From Saccoglossus kowalevskii (Eukaryota; Hemichordata; Enteropneusta; Harrimaniidae): a DNA stretch of 55,271 bases. Both the position numbers and the translations under genes were made by a program. Of the stretch, positions 10,656 to 24,430 are shown in pieces. The notes under the pieces are model-generated. The model did not search any database. It saw nothing but the letters and a program-made list of their open reading frames with translations, and was not told the origin of the DNA. The stretch spans positions 409,810 through 465,080 of the forward strand of contig NW_003109983.1 of the NCBI RefSeq assembly GCF_000003605.2. Reading direction: 5' to 3'. The number at the start of each line of letters is the position of its first letter. Within the stretch, counting starts at the first letter, position 1.

Positions 10656-12228
10656 CACTCACACGTGGCAATGTTTATGTCCAGTTGCCTAATTTGCATG
10701 CGTAAGCAAATAACGGGACCTTTGATTGACAATATGCAAATCGAGATTGTTCTCAAATCAGTTCTCACTCGCTAGCAAACCAAACATTAGAAATATCTGC
10801 CACCAAAATAAGCTATGGCAGTAAATAACAAAACATCATTTCTAACGCCACGTGTCCACATTCACAGCGTGTATACAGAGGGCACAGTAAGCTTTCTGTC
10901 CCCGGTCGTATACCATGTATCAACTCAGATTCAACATATCTTGGCGAGAGGCCCAGAATGGTGCTATCAGGGGGTTCTATTGCTGCAATCCTGTGACATT
11001 TCTAATAAATTATGGTTTCTGTAACCAAAACAAGCATGTGGAATTAATTATTCAAATGAATCCAATGTGCTATAATAACACAGTTACATTGTTAGTTGGA
11101 ATTTTCATTGTACCAATCGAGTGATTATTTAGAATGTTTGAGATGCATTTTCATATTATACAAGCTTTACCCACCGTTTTATACACTTTTTCGTAGATCA
11201 CGTATTTCTCGCTAACACAATTGTAATGTGCCACTTGGTGTAAAAATGAACGTACAACCTATCATGAAGTGTGACAATTTTATGTCGTATTGATGCACAC
11301 CCACCTCACAATGAGATCGTTCTGAGTTGAGGGATTGCAATTTTACATGTAACATTTTGTATTCATTGTCATTTATTGACGATGGCTTTTTCAGGTTTGG
11401 ACTTTATTGAATACGTTATATTTTGGTTTTTTAATCGATTTTTGTGATATGTATATCATAATATTGAAGAATTGTTTATATATTTGTTGGCACATAATCA
11501 ATAAATTGTAATTATGTCTTAATAAAGCTGTCATTTTTTTTATCACATAACGAAGAAACGCCTCTACACAGCAGCACATTATTTGTGATGGCTCTACAAC
11601 GACTTTCGCACTTCACAACCCTGTATGTTTATGTATAGTATATGATGGAAGTGCAATAGCTCAGACATTGACCGCAAGTACACTATCCGGCTTGAAACAC
11701 TTCGACGAGGCACCTAAAGCATTTTTGTACGAAGATCTGAAATTCTAATGATTTGAATAATTTTCTTTGACTGTATTGTTTATTTTTTATTTTCACATTG
11801 AATCTATCTAGAGAGAAATAGCATTCTGGACGCACGCTATTCAAACGCAATTGGTACTGACTAATCACATTGCACTGACCATGCCGATAGCAATGTGTAC
11901 ATGTGCTTTTTTTAAATTGTTCTCAAAACCTTTACATTTACAGAAACGATGACTTCACTATCTGTTTATGCGCAGAAAGCGCTGAAAATTCTAATTGTTG
12001 CGCATGTCATTATTCGTTTGCATGAAAAACACTGAAGTATCGGCAGCTCATAGTACCTTGCAGCGCGTTACCTCGATTTCCTGTCGTCCAACGGCTCAAA
12101 TGGGTTATTCCAATTTAATAGAAGAGTGACGTCAATCTCAAAGCATTTCTCCCTCTCCATTCGTTATCTGCACGCAAAAATAACTCACGCCCACCTACGC
12201 CTTGCCATCCCATAATACTATACCGTCA
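10656..12228. other. Intergenic, nothing recognised
   Basis: AT-rich sequence with only short chance frames on both strands. No splice-bounded coding segment, RNA gene or repeat was recognised by eye. Confidence 0.5.
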
Positions 12229-12527
12229 TTAAGGTAGCAACAGGGGTGACATGTGTTAAATATTGTAATTCATACATTCTCTAAAATTTCTCTAAAAGCA
12301 TGCTTCTATAACAACCCATGTATCATCTGAAAGCTTATGATCGAATATGATAGTGCATATATCGTAATAATGTTTGTCTAAAGAATTACTTGGCGGTCTA
12401 TGTATATTTTATTTTATGTGAGTTGCACAGGACGTTGATTGTGACTGATTCGCCTATATTCAAACCTTCTATGATATATAGGTAGTTATAGTTGCGTACT
12501 TAATTTTAATCTATGTTGCTACCTTAA
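12229..12527. mobile_element. MITE with TTAAGGTAGCAAC ends
   Basis: A perfect 13-bp inverted repeat: TTAAGGTAGCAAC at the left and GTTGCTACCTTAA at the right, 299 bp apart end to end, with AT-rich, non-coding contents. TTAA at both ends is the duplication expected of piggyBac-type transposition (family knowledge), but the TIR does not show the usual CCC start, so the class is uncertain. Confidence 0.75.
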
Positions 12528-13943
12528 AACTGAGAAGAGGCGACAACACATGAAAGGTTTATAAATATCTAATTAACTAATAAATAGTTTTTTTTAACAA
12601 AGATTCTAGTAGAACATTTGGTGACATGAAAAAGTATATGAGCACGAATGGGGAGAGGCATATCAGGAATAAATAAACTTATATAATGCGGATTAACTTA
12701 GGGCTGTAAGTTAGTAACTCAAAAAGATTGTTAAATGACTCGTGAAATTGATTCTACGCTGATGAGTGATGATTAATCTCGTTTGAATAATTATGTCAAT
12801 CGCATGTCCATCCTAAATTTGGTTGATTAATTAGGAAATTTAATTATCCATGTCATTTGAACGTTTCTAGTCACACATGAAATAAATAATAAAAGAACCG
12901 CAATGTTATTTGTTTAATTAATTACAACATTCAACTTAACTTATTACTAGCCTCAGGAGTTTAGGTTATGATCGAGTTCTGTTTCGGTCAGTACATAGAC
13001 CTTTCCAATAAAGTCTCAATATCTCAAAATAATAGTCTTATCTGTAGTATTGCTGGCACAGACTGGCCCATTAGAGTTTCGTCCATGGCACGTCAACACT
13101 CCAGTAGCAGCTACAGTACTCTGGATCTGAATACTTCATTTCATAGTAATGTAACATTGAATATGCAAGATTTCATTTTCATTTATAGCTACTTTTTCGT
13201 CTGTTGTTGGATCGAAAAATCACGATTTCATCACAGGTTTTTCTTTCTTCACATATCATATCTGTTTTACCAAGTGCTTTGTCGTAGTCACGAGTTGACC
13301 TAATAATGGCCGGGTAAAAAGGATGAATGAAACACAATCTGAGATTAGTAGATTTGTTATCAGTCTTTTGGCGAATCGATATTAAAGCATAGTTTACTGT
13401 CAATTGTATGTAATTTGTTATCAAGTTCAAGTTTGAAGACACCAATTGATTTACCAGATGATGTATGAATTATACCAAGAATTGTTGCAGTCCGGGTAAC
13501 TGAATGCAATAAATAATGATGCATAGACAATTCTAGTTAAGCCTAAATCATTTCTATCTATATATTTAATTTTATCGTGAATATATGAAGCCACCACACA
13601 TCTTGGGGCGTTGATTTTGTTTTTGTGTCAAAGGTAGACGCTTATCATATATATAATTCTCCGATATACCAATTATTGAATAATCAGTAGTAAGAAGTAA
13701 ACTTTTCAAATCATCACATTAACAATTAAACTGTTAATATTGTGTTGACAAATATAAAAATCATTGTTTATCTGAGGTAAATATTAAACTAATTAATATA
13801 TAGCCTGTGACAAACTATTATCGGTGACCGGTGAATTTTAATTCTCAAATCTATGGGGATTAAATCTTAAGTGATCATAATCAAGATTTATATAATCCTC
13901 GTGATAGACGACTAGCTGTTGCTTTACATGCCAATTGCTTATT
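12528..13943. other. Intergenic, nothing recognised
   Basis: AT-rich. Frames at 12968-13303 (+) and 13179-13445 (-) overlap each other, have no family resemblance and are not bounded by convincing splice sites. Confidence 0.5.
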
Positions 13944-14211
13944 ATTCTCGGGCCGTACTATGTCACAGAAGGTTCAACGCTGCTAGGACGCAACCCACTG
14001 TTACCATGTATTTCTACGGGCTCTGCACAACCTACTAAGTGTGGAACGCCGGTCGAAGAGCCAATGAAAACAGCACAAACTCAACTTCTAAGTAATCAAG
14101 AACAGCCAAGTTTATATACGTTGCACATGAAGGGGTAATCTTGTTACACTGTTCAGAGGGGAGTCTCTACAACTATTATAAAGTGCCGCCGTCTTCTGAG
14201 ATTTTTCGGCT
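13944..14211. mobile_element. Degraded copy of the TCCTCGGGGGCGGA MITE
   Basis: In the same orientation as 52317-52608. It shares in order the blocks ATTTCTACGGGCTCTG, ACAAACTCAACTTC, CAAGTTTATATACGTTGCACA and TCTTGTTACACTGTTCAG. Its ends are eroded: one is reduced to TTCTCGGG and the other lacks the TIR. Confidence 0.7.
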
Positions 14212-17200
14212 TTTTTTGTAGTATATCGCAACAACTTTTAGGCTGACTAGTTTATGTCATTTGTTCAATTCAGATATTCATTTCCTAAGAAATCTGTAAA
14301 CAAAAGAATACGCAATAACTGTGACACAAATTCAAAATATAACACACAGGGGGGAAACTTCATCCAACAAATTATGACACTACTTTCTTCAAAGAACAAA
14401 AATATACAGTTCACATATATACTCTCAAGCAAAGATCCTGGCATAATTATAGAACTTGCCAAATATATTTTCGTATATCTGGTTATTATTTCAAAACTCT
14501 TTTTGCTGTACTTATTCTATGTAAATCTTTTTACACGGAGGTAATAAAGTTATTATTATTATTCTTGCATTGGATCGCTTCATTTTTTTCAGCAAGGTTA
14601 TGTTTAGTTATTAGTCATGCAATACAAACAACCGTGTGCCTTTTAGTACTACCCGATTAGATTTCATCAATGCGTGTTTATTGCATTCCTAGAATGCAAC
14701 AACTTTTGTATACACAAATGCAAATCGCGAATCAACTGGTTTAAATTAGAAATAAATTGTGTAATTAAACTGTTTCACCCGTAATGGAAGTGTTATGTTG
14801 TCAGCTGTTTGCCAAAATTCCAAATGAAATGACGTCAGATACCTGCATAACACGGACCAATAGTTAAAAATTACCAGTGTGGCGCAACGAACCAAATAAA
14901 TCAGTTGTGTAAATAAACACTGTATCTTACACATGTTGTATACGTCGTGTGGGACCCATAAACAACCATGGCGTGAAAAGTCTGAGCCAATTACCTGTCA
15001 ACTCCAATTTAGTTGATCAACAAAAAAATTTAATTTGTAAAATGTTATGCGACCCTGAAAATATTTTCTCAATGGCTTGTAAAATTAATTCCACGTTGGC
15101 GAATAAATTACTCATTTTGAAAATAAAAAAGTAAATTGCGTGCAGTGTCCAAGCGAAATTTAGTTGATTAAAAAGAAAATATCAAGGTTGTATGTTGTAG
15201 AATTTTACCGACGCGTGAAATGTTTAAATACAAAAAAAAATAGATTATATTTACTGGGACGATTCAAGACAGGTCGAGTGATACTGATGGTTTGTGTCCG
15301 TCAACTAGTAAAAACTGCGTTGTTTAGCAATATCAGTATGGACCTTCCTTTGCATGTACCAGCATGTACAAGCATAACATGCAATTATAAATAGAACTGG
15401 CTTTAAATAGGAGGAAAGATATAGTCACGTGATTCGGACGTTGCTGTGGACCTTCATTTCGGTGACCCGGTTAATTAAACAACTTCAGAAATACGAGACG
15501 TACGAACAAAAACAAAACACTAAACTTGAGTTAAATTCAATGAGTTGACATTTTGTCATCAAAATGACGATGCAAAGAATTGAAGTTAGACAGCGAAATG
15601 CAAATTGCGTGTTACTGTGAATACATGCGTTTGCCCTTTGAATAAGAACACACGCAAACGGGAGCTCTCTAGGCGCAAGTTTTGTAATATCCGATGTCGG
15701 TCATTGGCTTTCGAGCTCTATAATATTCAGAGATGATTATCATGCAAATGTGAGTATTGACTCCACATGTTAATTTTGCTTATTTCATGAAACTATGACA
15801 ATGAAATGCACACGACTTGGTCACACATACCCGCGCCTGTTGTTACCAATAATCTAAATCCTATGTCATTTGTACTGCCGCTTCAAAACCTTTATAAGTT
15901 TTCTCTCACCAGACTATGAGTTAAATTTGACACACTGATCACATATTGCAAAACCTATTTTAGAAAAACAAATACTCTTAGAAATTCAATAGTGTCCAAA
16001 TTAATAAGTTAATTGAATAGTTTTATGGAAATCAATGTGCAATAGTACGAAACATAAAGCACCGTGGGTAGTTTGTATCGCGGATTTGCAGGATTTTTAC
16101 AGCATATTCCATTCAAAACTATCTGCATGTGACACGTTCACTGGTTGACAAGACTGGTTGCTTTGATAGCACAATTTGCGTCAAATGTTTTTTTTTTATC
16201 TTGGGGCTGGTTTGTATATTTCACAACATGCGCCCTCGTGAAATGAAACATGTTTTATATATAACCCGGCACACTGCGCCCTCACGAGAGAGCATCGTGT
16301 ATGTATCTATGCTGACATTAATTTATCGTCAGACATTCTGCCATTTATATGCCTATACTGTCATGGTTGTGTGAGCGTAAACGGCTTCGCTACTAACGAA
16401 TTTCGAGGTAGGCTACTGCATCTATCATCCTACCTTGGATGGTCAGTTGAAACTGTCACGTGTGTGTCTTCTTCTCGCCAATCGTGCGATTTAACGGGAA
16501 CGTTTAGGTCCCTGTTACAGTAAGTTGGGAGCATTCTTTACGCGTCTTCAATAGAAGCACGAGACGATAAACCTCAACAGACTGTCCTGCATAACAACAA
16601 TCATCTGAACTCAGCCAGGAACATAAATAAGCAATAGCACAGAGAGAATATGTCTGCGGTCCGTGTTTTGCTGTTTGTCAGGTAGGAGATTCACTTTGCT
16701 CGTCCATCGTTTCCATGCGTGACTCACTCGCCGCGGAACCCAAAACACCGACAATAGCTGGCTGTCATGAGGGATGGCGTAGTGGTGGGTCGGTTTTAAT
16801 CCAACCAGGGAATAGATTGACATTTTTAATTGCTTTATAGATTTAAACGCGTTAAACATAGACCATATCAGCCAGATGTTTTTATTTTACAATAACCTTT
16901 AGTTGTTATTAAAATAGATGTTACATTTGCCCGCATATTACGTAAATGTAAGACAATAGACATTTGACTTACTATGCTAATAGTCTATTAGGAAGGGCGC
17001 TCGACACTCAATTGACGGCGTTTGTTTCACGGCGGGGATATAGAGAATTGGTTCATAATACTAGCGTTGAATATGTAGATTTTCTGGACATGAACGTCAT
17101 GGTTAATGACCAATCTGTATTAAAACAAGGGACAGGCCAATTGCACTTTTGTTATTTTTTTTTATTATTATTTTTTTGTGCCAGGCGATAGTTTCGGACA

Positions 17201-17230
17201 TTGTATGTCACTTCTGTCTCTCCTAACTTT
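14212..17230. other. Intergenic, 3 kb, nothing recognised
   Basis: AT-rich. One arm of the dispersed element lies near 14925-14956 (TTGTATACGTCGTGTGGGACC). No gene structure is visible and the short ORFs here are unremarkable. Confidence 0.45.
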
Positions 17231-17345
17231 TTTTTGTATGTGCAAATTGCAAGTGATAGTGCTGATACACAGTGTATTTTTGCCACAGAAGTCATATTCA
17301 TAATTAATACGACATGGCAGGGCTGTGTGGCCATCTCCCTATCAA
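17231..17345 (+). repeat. Unknown conserved segment, pair with 53286-53385
   Basis: In one frame it reads QIASDSADTQCIFATEVIF; the segment at 53286 reads QVASTSADRQCILATDAIF in the same frame. DNA similarity spans about 95 bases and continues past the frame into CTGTGTGGCCAT versus CTGTGCGACCAT. A poly-T tract precedes it, as before an exon, but neither copy has a good donor. It may be a relic exon of a dispersed gene family or simply a repeat. The function is unknown. Confidence 0.4.
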
Positions 17346-18694
17346 ATGGCAATTTGAATACGCTATCCTAGCGTCAACCAGGCTCGGTCGAACATAAGCA
17401 CTTGCTGACTTTAACCAAGGCTCCCCAAAGTCGTATTCGTTAGTGGATGCCAATTGTTAATATAATCGTTGATTTCACCGTTTCTAGGTTTTTCCCAAAT
17501 GTCTGTCACACCTTCAGTAATCTCAGTGACAGTCGAAGTCAATTCTAGATTCCTTGAAATACGTTACGGATCGAAGTGAGTGTTGTGTGCACGTTGTTAT
17601 AAACATATTGCACATATACTGCCGTGCATGGAAGGTTAATTCGAGAGCGGGTATGTAGCAACAATTTGTGAGCGGTTAGCACGACGTGTGTATGTATCCC
17701 GTTGAGAAAAAATTGTCGCGGTGTTTTCAAATGATTCGGAAAACTATTAGACTCAGTGTCGAGAATAACAATGTAATTGACAGCTTATTAGCGGCACGTG
17801 CACCTGCTGATACTTGATACGATCAGACCGCGCATGCGTTGAAGATCTGGTATAACTAATCGCATCCCAGGTGTCGGCTGTATTCTGGAAAACTCGTTAA
17901 CATACCCAAGCGCACTACCCCCCATCCCCAACCTTTTGCAGACGCGCTTTCTCATTGGACATACCTATATTGCTGTTACTATGGCGTGCCGTTATTTCGC
18001 GGGGGGGGTGGTTAAAATTCTTTAAAACAGTGTTCACTGAGTTGCCGATCCTTCATGTTTGTCTACACCAAATTTGTGCCCGTTTCCAGCGAAAGTTGCC
18101 TGTAGGCATGAACTACAAATGTTGGCAAGGAACATTCCAATACCAAATACCCGTGACGGTTGCTGACTTGAAACGAAACTGCTTCACTATATTCTGCCAT
18201 TCTTGCAAATCATAATATTTACGACGTGTAATTGTGTTACTGCGCATGTCTAATTTTAGTTCAAATCCCGACAATGAAGTTTTGTGTGTGTGTGTGTTTG
18301 TTTTGTTTTTGCACAGCGATTTCGTCTACCAACAGGTTTCTTTTTCTCAAACATATTTAAAATAATTCTGCATGTAGAATGGCATGCTATAATTTGTTTG
18401 TGAATCATATACGATTCGTGTAAGGAATCCCGTCACATCGTCATTTCGTTCGTGATAATTATCGTCTATAATCAACTGGGATTAAAGAGATAAAATCGAA
18501 CGCATCGCTTCACGTTCTGCCTCTGGTTGGTTCAACAGGTTGGATGTCAATGAATTCCAATACGGGTCGTTTTGCTTTAATATATTAGTTTATACAGTGC
18601 CCGCAAAATATATAACATCGAAAGAGATGGTATCATTTTACAGGACGGTGGTTGGCGTGCCGCATCGTGTTCGATAATTATCCACGCAATTTAT
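17346..18694. other. Intergenic, nothing recognised
   Basis: Contains a G run near 18000 and a short GT run near 18283. No gene structure was recognised. Confidence 0.45.
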
Positions 18695-19566
18695 TCTCGG
18701 GTGGACATCCAGGCATTTTCACCACCGGGCAACCATCACAGGTGACTAACAACGGCAAAAACTCTCATAAAAATGAAAATTAGTTACAAAAATAAAGTCC
18801 AGTACGTTTCAAACGAATCTTCTTGAGTTTTCGTCTATCGTTTATGTGTGTTTCAATATTAGGCGGTATCAGCGAGAACAATCCCCTAAAACTGCCACAT
18901 GAAAATAAATCATTTTCTTGATTACAGATGCAAGGTTATAATCTAAGCATTGCCTCAAAGCTAATTTTGTATGGTGCAACATCAAATATTTAATAGAGCG
19001 ACAGGCTTTTTACCTTTCTCCTGTTATAGATTATTTTCACGTTGATTTATATGTATCAAACTGTCAGCAATCCCAATATATGCCAGCGTAAGCCACGGTG
19101 ACAGGACGCGAAATTAACATACGAGAAATTCGAACTCCATTTTTTTTTTGTACTAATAATACAGTGTAATAAAAATAAATAGTGGAAGTTTATTTCAGAT
19201 GTTTATTTACAAGTCAATAGACAATAAATTAGAACCTGAAGTGTTTGCAGAACCGAATCACAGTCCCTAATGTCGCCGTTGTGCAGCAATGTTCCCAGAG
19301 GACGTCACATGTATGCAAATGAGAACTAATTATGCTCCTCATTGCGTAATGCAATAAATGAAACTCATTTTATGTAAAACTAATAATAATCACATACCAA
19401 TAAGTGATTTAAGACACCAGGCTACTCTAAGAGTTCATGAGTTTGTGCCGTGTTCTCGACTTCAGTCTTTTTCGTCAGCTCGTCGACAGGCGTTTCGCAA
19501 CAGCTCACACGTAGCCCATTGAGCAACATAGAACGTTCAGTGACGTAGACTGCCCTCGGGAATACA
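18695..19566. mobile_element. Two halves of a TCCTCGGGGGCGGA-family MITE split by other sequence
   Basis: The left half, 18695-18785, carries TTCTCGGGTGGACATCCAGGCATT and CAAAAACTC, matching the start of the 4601 copy (interrupted match). The right half, about 19440-19566, carries CACACGTAGCCCATTGAG, a GAACGTTCAGTGACGTA block and GCCCTCGGGAA, matching its end. About 650 bases of unrelated sequence separate them, consistent with a nested insertion or heavy decay. Confidence 0.55.
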
Positions 19567-19741
19567 ATGGGCCTAAAATATATTTTGTTCGCGGAAAATT
19601 CAAACAGGCTCTATCTACGCGACGACCGTGACCGCCGCCTTCTAAAGCGACACATCGCATTTGACATTTAAAATACACTTTAGATAAGAATTTCCAAATG
19701 CGCTACGCGACGACTGGCGATTCATTGTATGAACCAGTTCC
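19567..19741. repeat. Dispersed CGCTACGCGACGAC repeat piece
   Basis: The motif CGCTACGCGACGAC is at 19701-19714, and a related CTACGCGACGACC is near 19616. The same word occurs at 7033-7047 and 41527-41541 beside the palindromic element, so this is probably another fragment of that family. Confidence 0.4.
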
Positions 19742-19975
19742 CTAAACATATTTTAATGTTGAATTCGTGAGTTTTATTATAGTATGCATCCCGTTTGTTT
19801 GAGTCCATGATACAAGTTCGTAATTACAATGTACAATTACTATAACAAACAACGTCGCCGTCGCGGTTAAAATCATTACGCGTATTCCTTTGCGAATAGC
19901 GTGACCATGGCGGGCTGAAGTATTTTTAGAAGCAAGCTGAGCAGCTGGTGTACTATGCACTATGTCAGCTGACAA
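19742..19975 (-). CDS. Hypothetical small ORF with one membrane-like segment
   Basis: 77 codons from an ATG at 19975-19973. A polar, basic N-terminus (RHGHAIRKGIR) is followed by a hydrophobic run VMILTATATLFVIVIVH and a polar end, the layout of a type II membrane anchor. No family is recognised and no clear splice or promoter signal was found. It lies in repeat-rich intergenic DNA, so it could easily be a chance frame. Confidence 0.12.
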   Translation of the reverse strand: MSADIVHSTPAAQLASKNTSARHGHAIRKGIRVMILTATATLFVIVIVHCNYELVSWTQTNGMHTIIKLTNSTLKYV

Positions 19976-22900
19976 GACGCGTACACTGTGATCAGAAACG
20001 TGTCACATAACTACTTCATCTTCTTACTAGGCTGCGTAGATGTCATTTTTTTACAATGGATTATAATTCTCCAGGACATCAACATATTTCTACTTTAACG
20101 TGTGTGAGGTCATCAAGAATGCCCTGGCTTCTAGTATCGATGTCATATCATTGAGGTTAAGATTCTCAATAATTCTAATATTAAAGTGTAAACTAAATAC
20201 GTTAACATAAATTCAATTAAAACGGAAAGGGCGTAACCTGCGCACGCGCGAGAATTGAGTCCCAAGCGAGATTTCAGCCTCGTCGTCCTGTACTTCGTTT
20301 AGTAATTCGGACTTCCCGAAATGCGTAAAAACAGATAGTTTCACGATTTTGACACAGGAAATGCTAGTGCTTAATCATTTGCTGAGGAACGGCCACATAG
20401 GGGCGTGCACTCTAACTTTGCAGCATATGAACCTAAGAGCGTTAGGCAATCAATCAAACTGTTTACGAAAGTACATGAAGTACGTTCAATGTCTTAACTT
20501 TTTCATAGCATAAACACGGTATAAAATGCGATCAATTTACGATTCCCTCAAAGGTAAACAATGGTTCAGTCCGTTCTTCATGCCACAATTTAAAACCGTT
20601 TTTTATGCTTCACGTGTTTTTTTTTTGCTTTCAATTACGTTTTGGTGGTCGTCACTACCGTCCCTGAATCTTGCCGATAACGTTTTGGTCCGAATTTACG
20701 TAACTAGGACATTCAAAAAACGTCGTCGTTGTGTCATGGCGAAAAATATAATTAACATAACAATGTTTTTGACCTTCGTCGCCATTTTTAATTATCCTTG
20801 ACTTTCCCACGCAGTTGTGAATTACCTCACAAAAAAATTGTTCCCCAGGATTCTGTAATTAAAATTAATTCATGTTCTCCACACAAAAAAACACAACGGT
20901 TTGTGTCGTTTTGGTCCTCACGTGTTTCCCGGAATTTTGATTGGATAGCAATTAGCGTAGCTTTCGCCGAGATGTATAGTCTCTCACCCCTTGGTTATTA
21001 TCCACCGATTTGTCGTCGCCGGAGTAATTCACGTCACAAATTTTGGTTCCCCGGGCGCCTCAATTAAATAACCTGTCCTATAATTTGGCCCTCACCCTTT
21101 TTTCGCAAAGACAATAAGACTCAATTTTCAAGGACGCAGGTCGTTTGGATCGGACTGTGTCTTTTGTTCGTTGTATTATTAGAAACATGGCAACGTTGTT
21201 TTTTGGTGAATATACTAGTATAACATGTACTGTTCCAATAAAAGATTTTGATATGCATAACAATTCCTTACTGAGACGTCTCCTGTACTCGCTAAAGTTT
21301 GACAATGGCGCTAGCTCAAAATAGATTTCTTGTTCACCGCGTCTTTGATTGTAGAATAATGTTCACGTACGTAAAAACACACTCTCGAACTTGACAACAT
21401 TCATTTCAGACCCCTTAACACATTGGTGGAAACACCAGTTAAATTACTCATGAAGATTGATACATCACACATGAAGATTGATGATTCGATTGCTGGCCGG
21501 GATAGATCCATTTAGTTCTCATTTCTTTGTAAAATCATATCGCCGGTGTGGACGGCGACGGCTGACAGATTGAACTGACATTTAGCTTGTTTTACTATTC
21601 TTACATATTCATTGTCAAATTTTGTATATACCAGTCAGACACTAACGAGTAAGTAAATATTAGTACATGGTCCGGGACATGGTCAATATGGGACTCACAG
21701 GTCGGTAGGCCATGAAGATAGCGTCATCATACAGTATCCCATTTATTTATTGAACAAAATTCACATTACTATCTCATGCTTACAAATAATCCGTCAATTA
21801 TGCTGGAGAATACAGTACAATATGTATTACAAAATATGTACACATTATAATTAATTGGTAGTGGGAATTGCGAAGCCAAGTCATAAAATTGTGAACAAAT
21901 ATTTTCGTAAATAACACTGGCCGCAAAATACGCCCTTACGAAGTGTCACTATTGGAATATTTTATATTGCAATTGTTTTCAATTTTAATTAGTTGTATTG
22001 CAATGCATTAGTAATAATTAAAATATATATACATTTCTTTATTTCGTTACTGACAATGAGTTATACATTTGTTTCGTACTATAATTTCTCATCTATATTG
22101 TAAAATTGTTCTGGAAATTATTAATTTCAATAAACAATATTCAACTATCCTTCTGCAACACCAATAATTACTTACAGTATGTGACTAAACAGTATAACAA
22201 AAATGCACGATGCAAAGCCCATTCCATAAATGGTCAAATTTTTCTTGATTTAAGAAAGTAGGGGCATGGTCTTATTTAAGAAATCCTTCCAGGGCAACTG
22301 CACAAATCATAAATGCAAATCAACAGCTCCTGAGGATGGTATTCCCAAAATAGAACCAGTTGTTAAACACAAAACATTAATTCTGAATTCCGACAAATAG
22401 ACCGGTTACTACGACGAAGCTCTACTCCCCGCGAAAGCTACCCGCTACGAAATCAACTTACCACGAAAACCACTCATAGCGAAGCTACTAGTATTCTAAC
22501 AATTATACGAAATCCACACGATTATTGTATTCCCTTATATCTCAATTTTCTGAACACATGCTTGAAATGCTACACTTATACTTTAGTAATAGGTTCCGAA
22601 TACCCTAATCGTATTTGAGTTGTTTTCTCTAATTTTCCCATGTCACTGCCTTGAAGTGACATTCTCATTTTGAATTATTCGCAGAACTAGAGTTAGAACA
22701 AAATCCACTATTCATGCAACCCGTTCGTAACAAAGTAGTAATACGTTCATGTCACTTTAAACATTGAAGGATACTATGCAAGCGAAGTAAAAGTAAAACC
22801 AATCTTGACGAGGAACGCATTGTCATATTTGTTACTTGTCTGGGAAACTTTTTGTCCGAGGGACGTTATGTCCGAGAGATGATATTGGTTATAAATGATA

Positions 22901-24029
22901 AAATTAGTTGGTATGACAACAAATCCAAGTACTGAAGTTAGTTCCAAACAAGAACGCATGAGTTATCGCGTGATTATGACGTTCGTTTCGGTTATTTATC
23001 GTAGTCATCAATAAAATAACAAACTAGCCTGTGAATATTTATGTTCATGTATATACACCAACAACACTGGAGAATACAAAGACGGGCAGCTGTGGAATGT
23101 TTTGTGATGTAATTTTTCTCTTGAGATTCGAATGTGTAATCGAACGTTCGACGTGGTTGATTACGTTTAAGTATACCAAAACCAAGTACCACGATACCCG
23201 TACGAAATCCAAGATAATATTAATTACGTTTTTCGACGGAAAAAAACAACAACAATATATGTCTTACCAGATTCATGCAAATTATTCACATGAGCAGTTA
23301 TCGATTAACATATCGATTAGCATATTATCGATTAACGATCAATAAAACTGGTAATGTTATTCTGATATTTGTTTTCAATTTGAGCATTCGACTTGCGTTT
23401 AATGAAAGGCTTTCGTAAAAATGAATAAATAATGACACAATTGGTTTAGTATATTCAAAGAATAATGTTTTCACAAATATAATAATCTTTTGTAATTTTA
23501 CACTCTGAACTTTACCGATTTCATTTTAGTGACGTTTGAATGCAAAAACACGCACATACACTGCACAAAACATTCTTCTTGAAAAATCACCTTATTATTA
23601 TATTTACCACTTTGTTAATGAAATGATTTTTACGACCATTGTTTTCCAACCTAGCGGTATGTCAATAAGGGAACAACAAGAGTTTAGTGTATACAAAAAC
23701 GACTGTATCCGCACTGCACATTCAAATATAAATTACAGGGATCACAAGCTATATGATCCAGCATCCATTCCGATTTCTCACGCTTGTGGGCAATTTCTGT
23801 AGATCAAATTAACAGAAAATGAGAAAATGTAACTCTAAATGTTCATGTTCCATGACATTAAAGAAAACAATGTTATGCGATTTGTCATTCACATTCAATA
23901 TACCTCGTGACTGAAACGGCGAGTAACAAGCTTATAAATACATAACGATCAAAATGTCCCCACTGTTCCACAATAACATGCCAATCTAACCAAACAAGTT
24001 GATTGCACTTCGTAGTCGAAAATATCATT
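19976..24029. other. Intergenic, 4 kb, nothing recognised
   Basis: AT-rich with scattered chance frames, mostly under 105 codons, none with recognisable domains. Confidence 0.45.
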
Positions 24030-24430
24030 TTGAACCAAAAATGACAATTTCGCTAAAAATGGAGAATTAATGACATCATCACGAAATTAATAAATCTAAT
24101 AGAGGTTCACCCAAGGTATATACAAATATCAAAGTAATCGTGCTCGTAATTTTCAAAACAAGAATATTTGTTACAAATTGTATTGATGATATCGTTACGA
24201 AATGAACATATTTGACAAGGCCATCAAACTCACCTACATTGATGTGGTAGTCAAAAATATTTTTTTAACAAAAAAGTCAAAAATATTTGCTAAAAATGGA
24301 GAATTGATGATATCGTCACGAAATAGATAAATATGATAGAGGTCCACTCAATGTACCTACAGAAGACGGACAGACGACAGACAATCACCTATTTGAACAA
24401 CTTAAAGATGGCAGCGGGGCTAAAAATCAG
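24030..24430 (+). repeat. Interspersed repeat, two partial units
   Basis: Two related blocks (starting AATGGAGAATTAATGACATC at about 24058 and AATGGAGAATTGATGATATC at about 24296) each contain a TAGAGGT(T/C)CAC(C/T)CAA motif. The end reads GATGGCAGCGGGGCTAAAAA. A related copy at about 48440-48620 ends GATGGCAGCCGAGCTAAAAT after a GAGAGATTCACTCAAGG block. This is the behaviour of a short non-coding retroelement, but the class is not determined. Confidence 0.6.

Noticed and set aside
10232..10775. Long open frames on both strands across 10.2-10.8 kb
   Set aside because: They exist only because the run of N has no stop codons.
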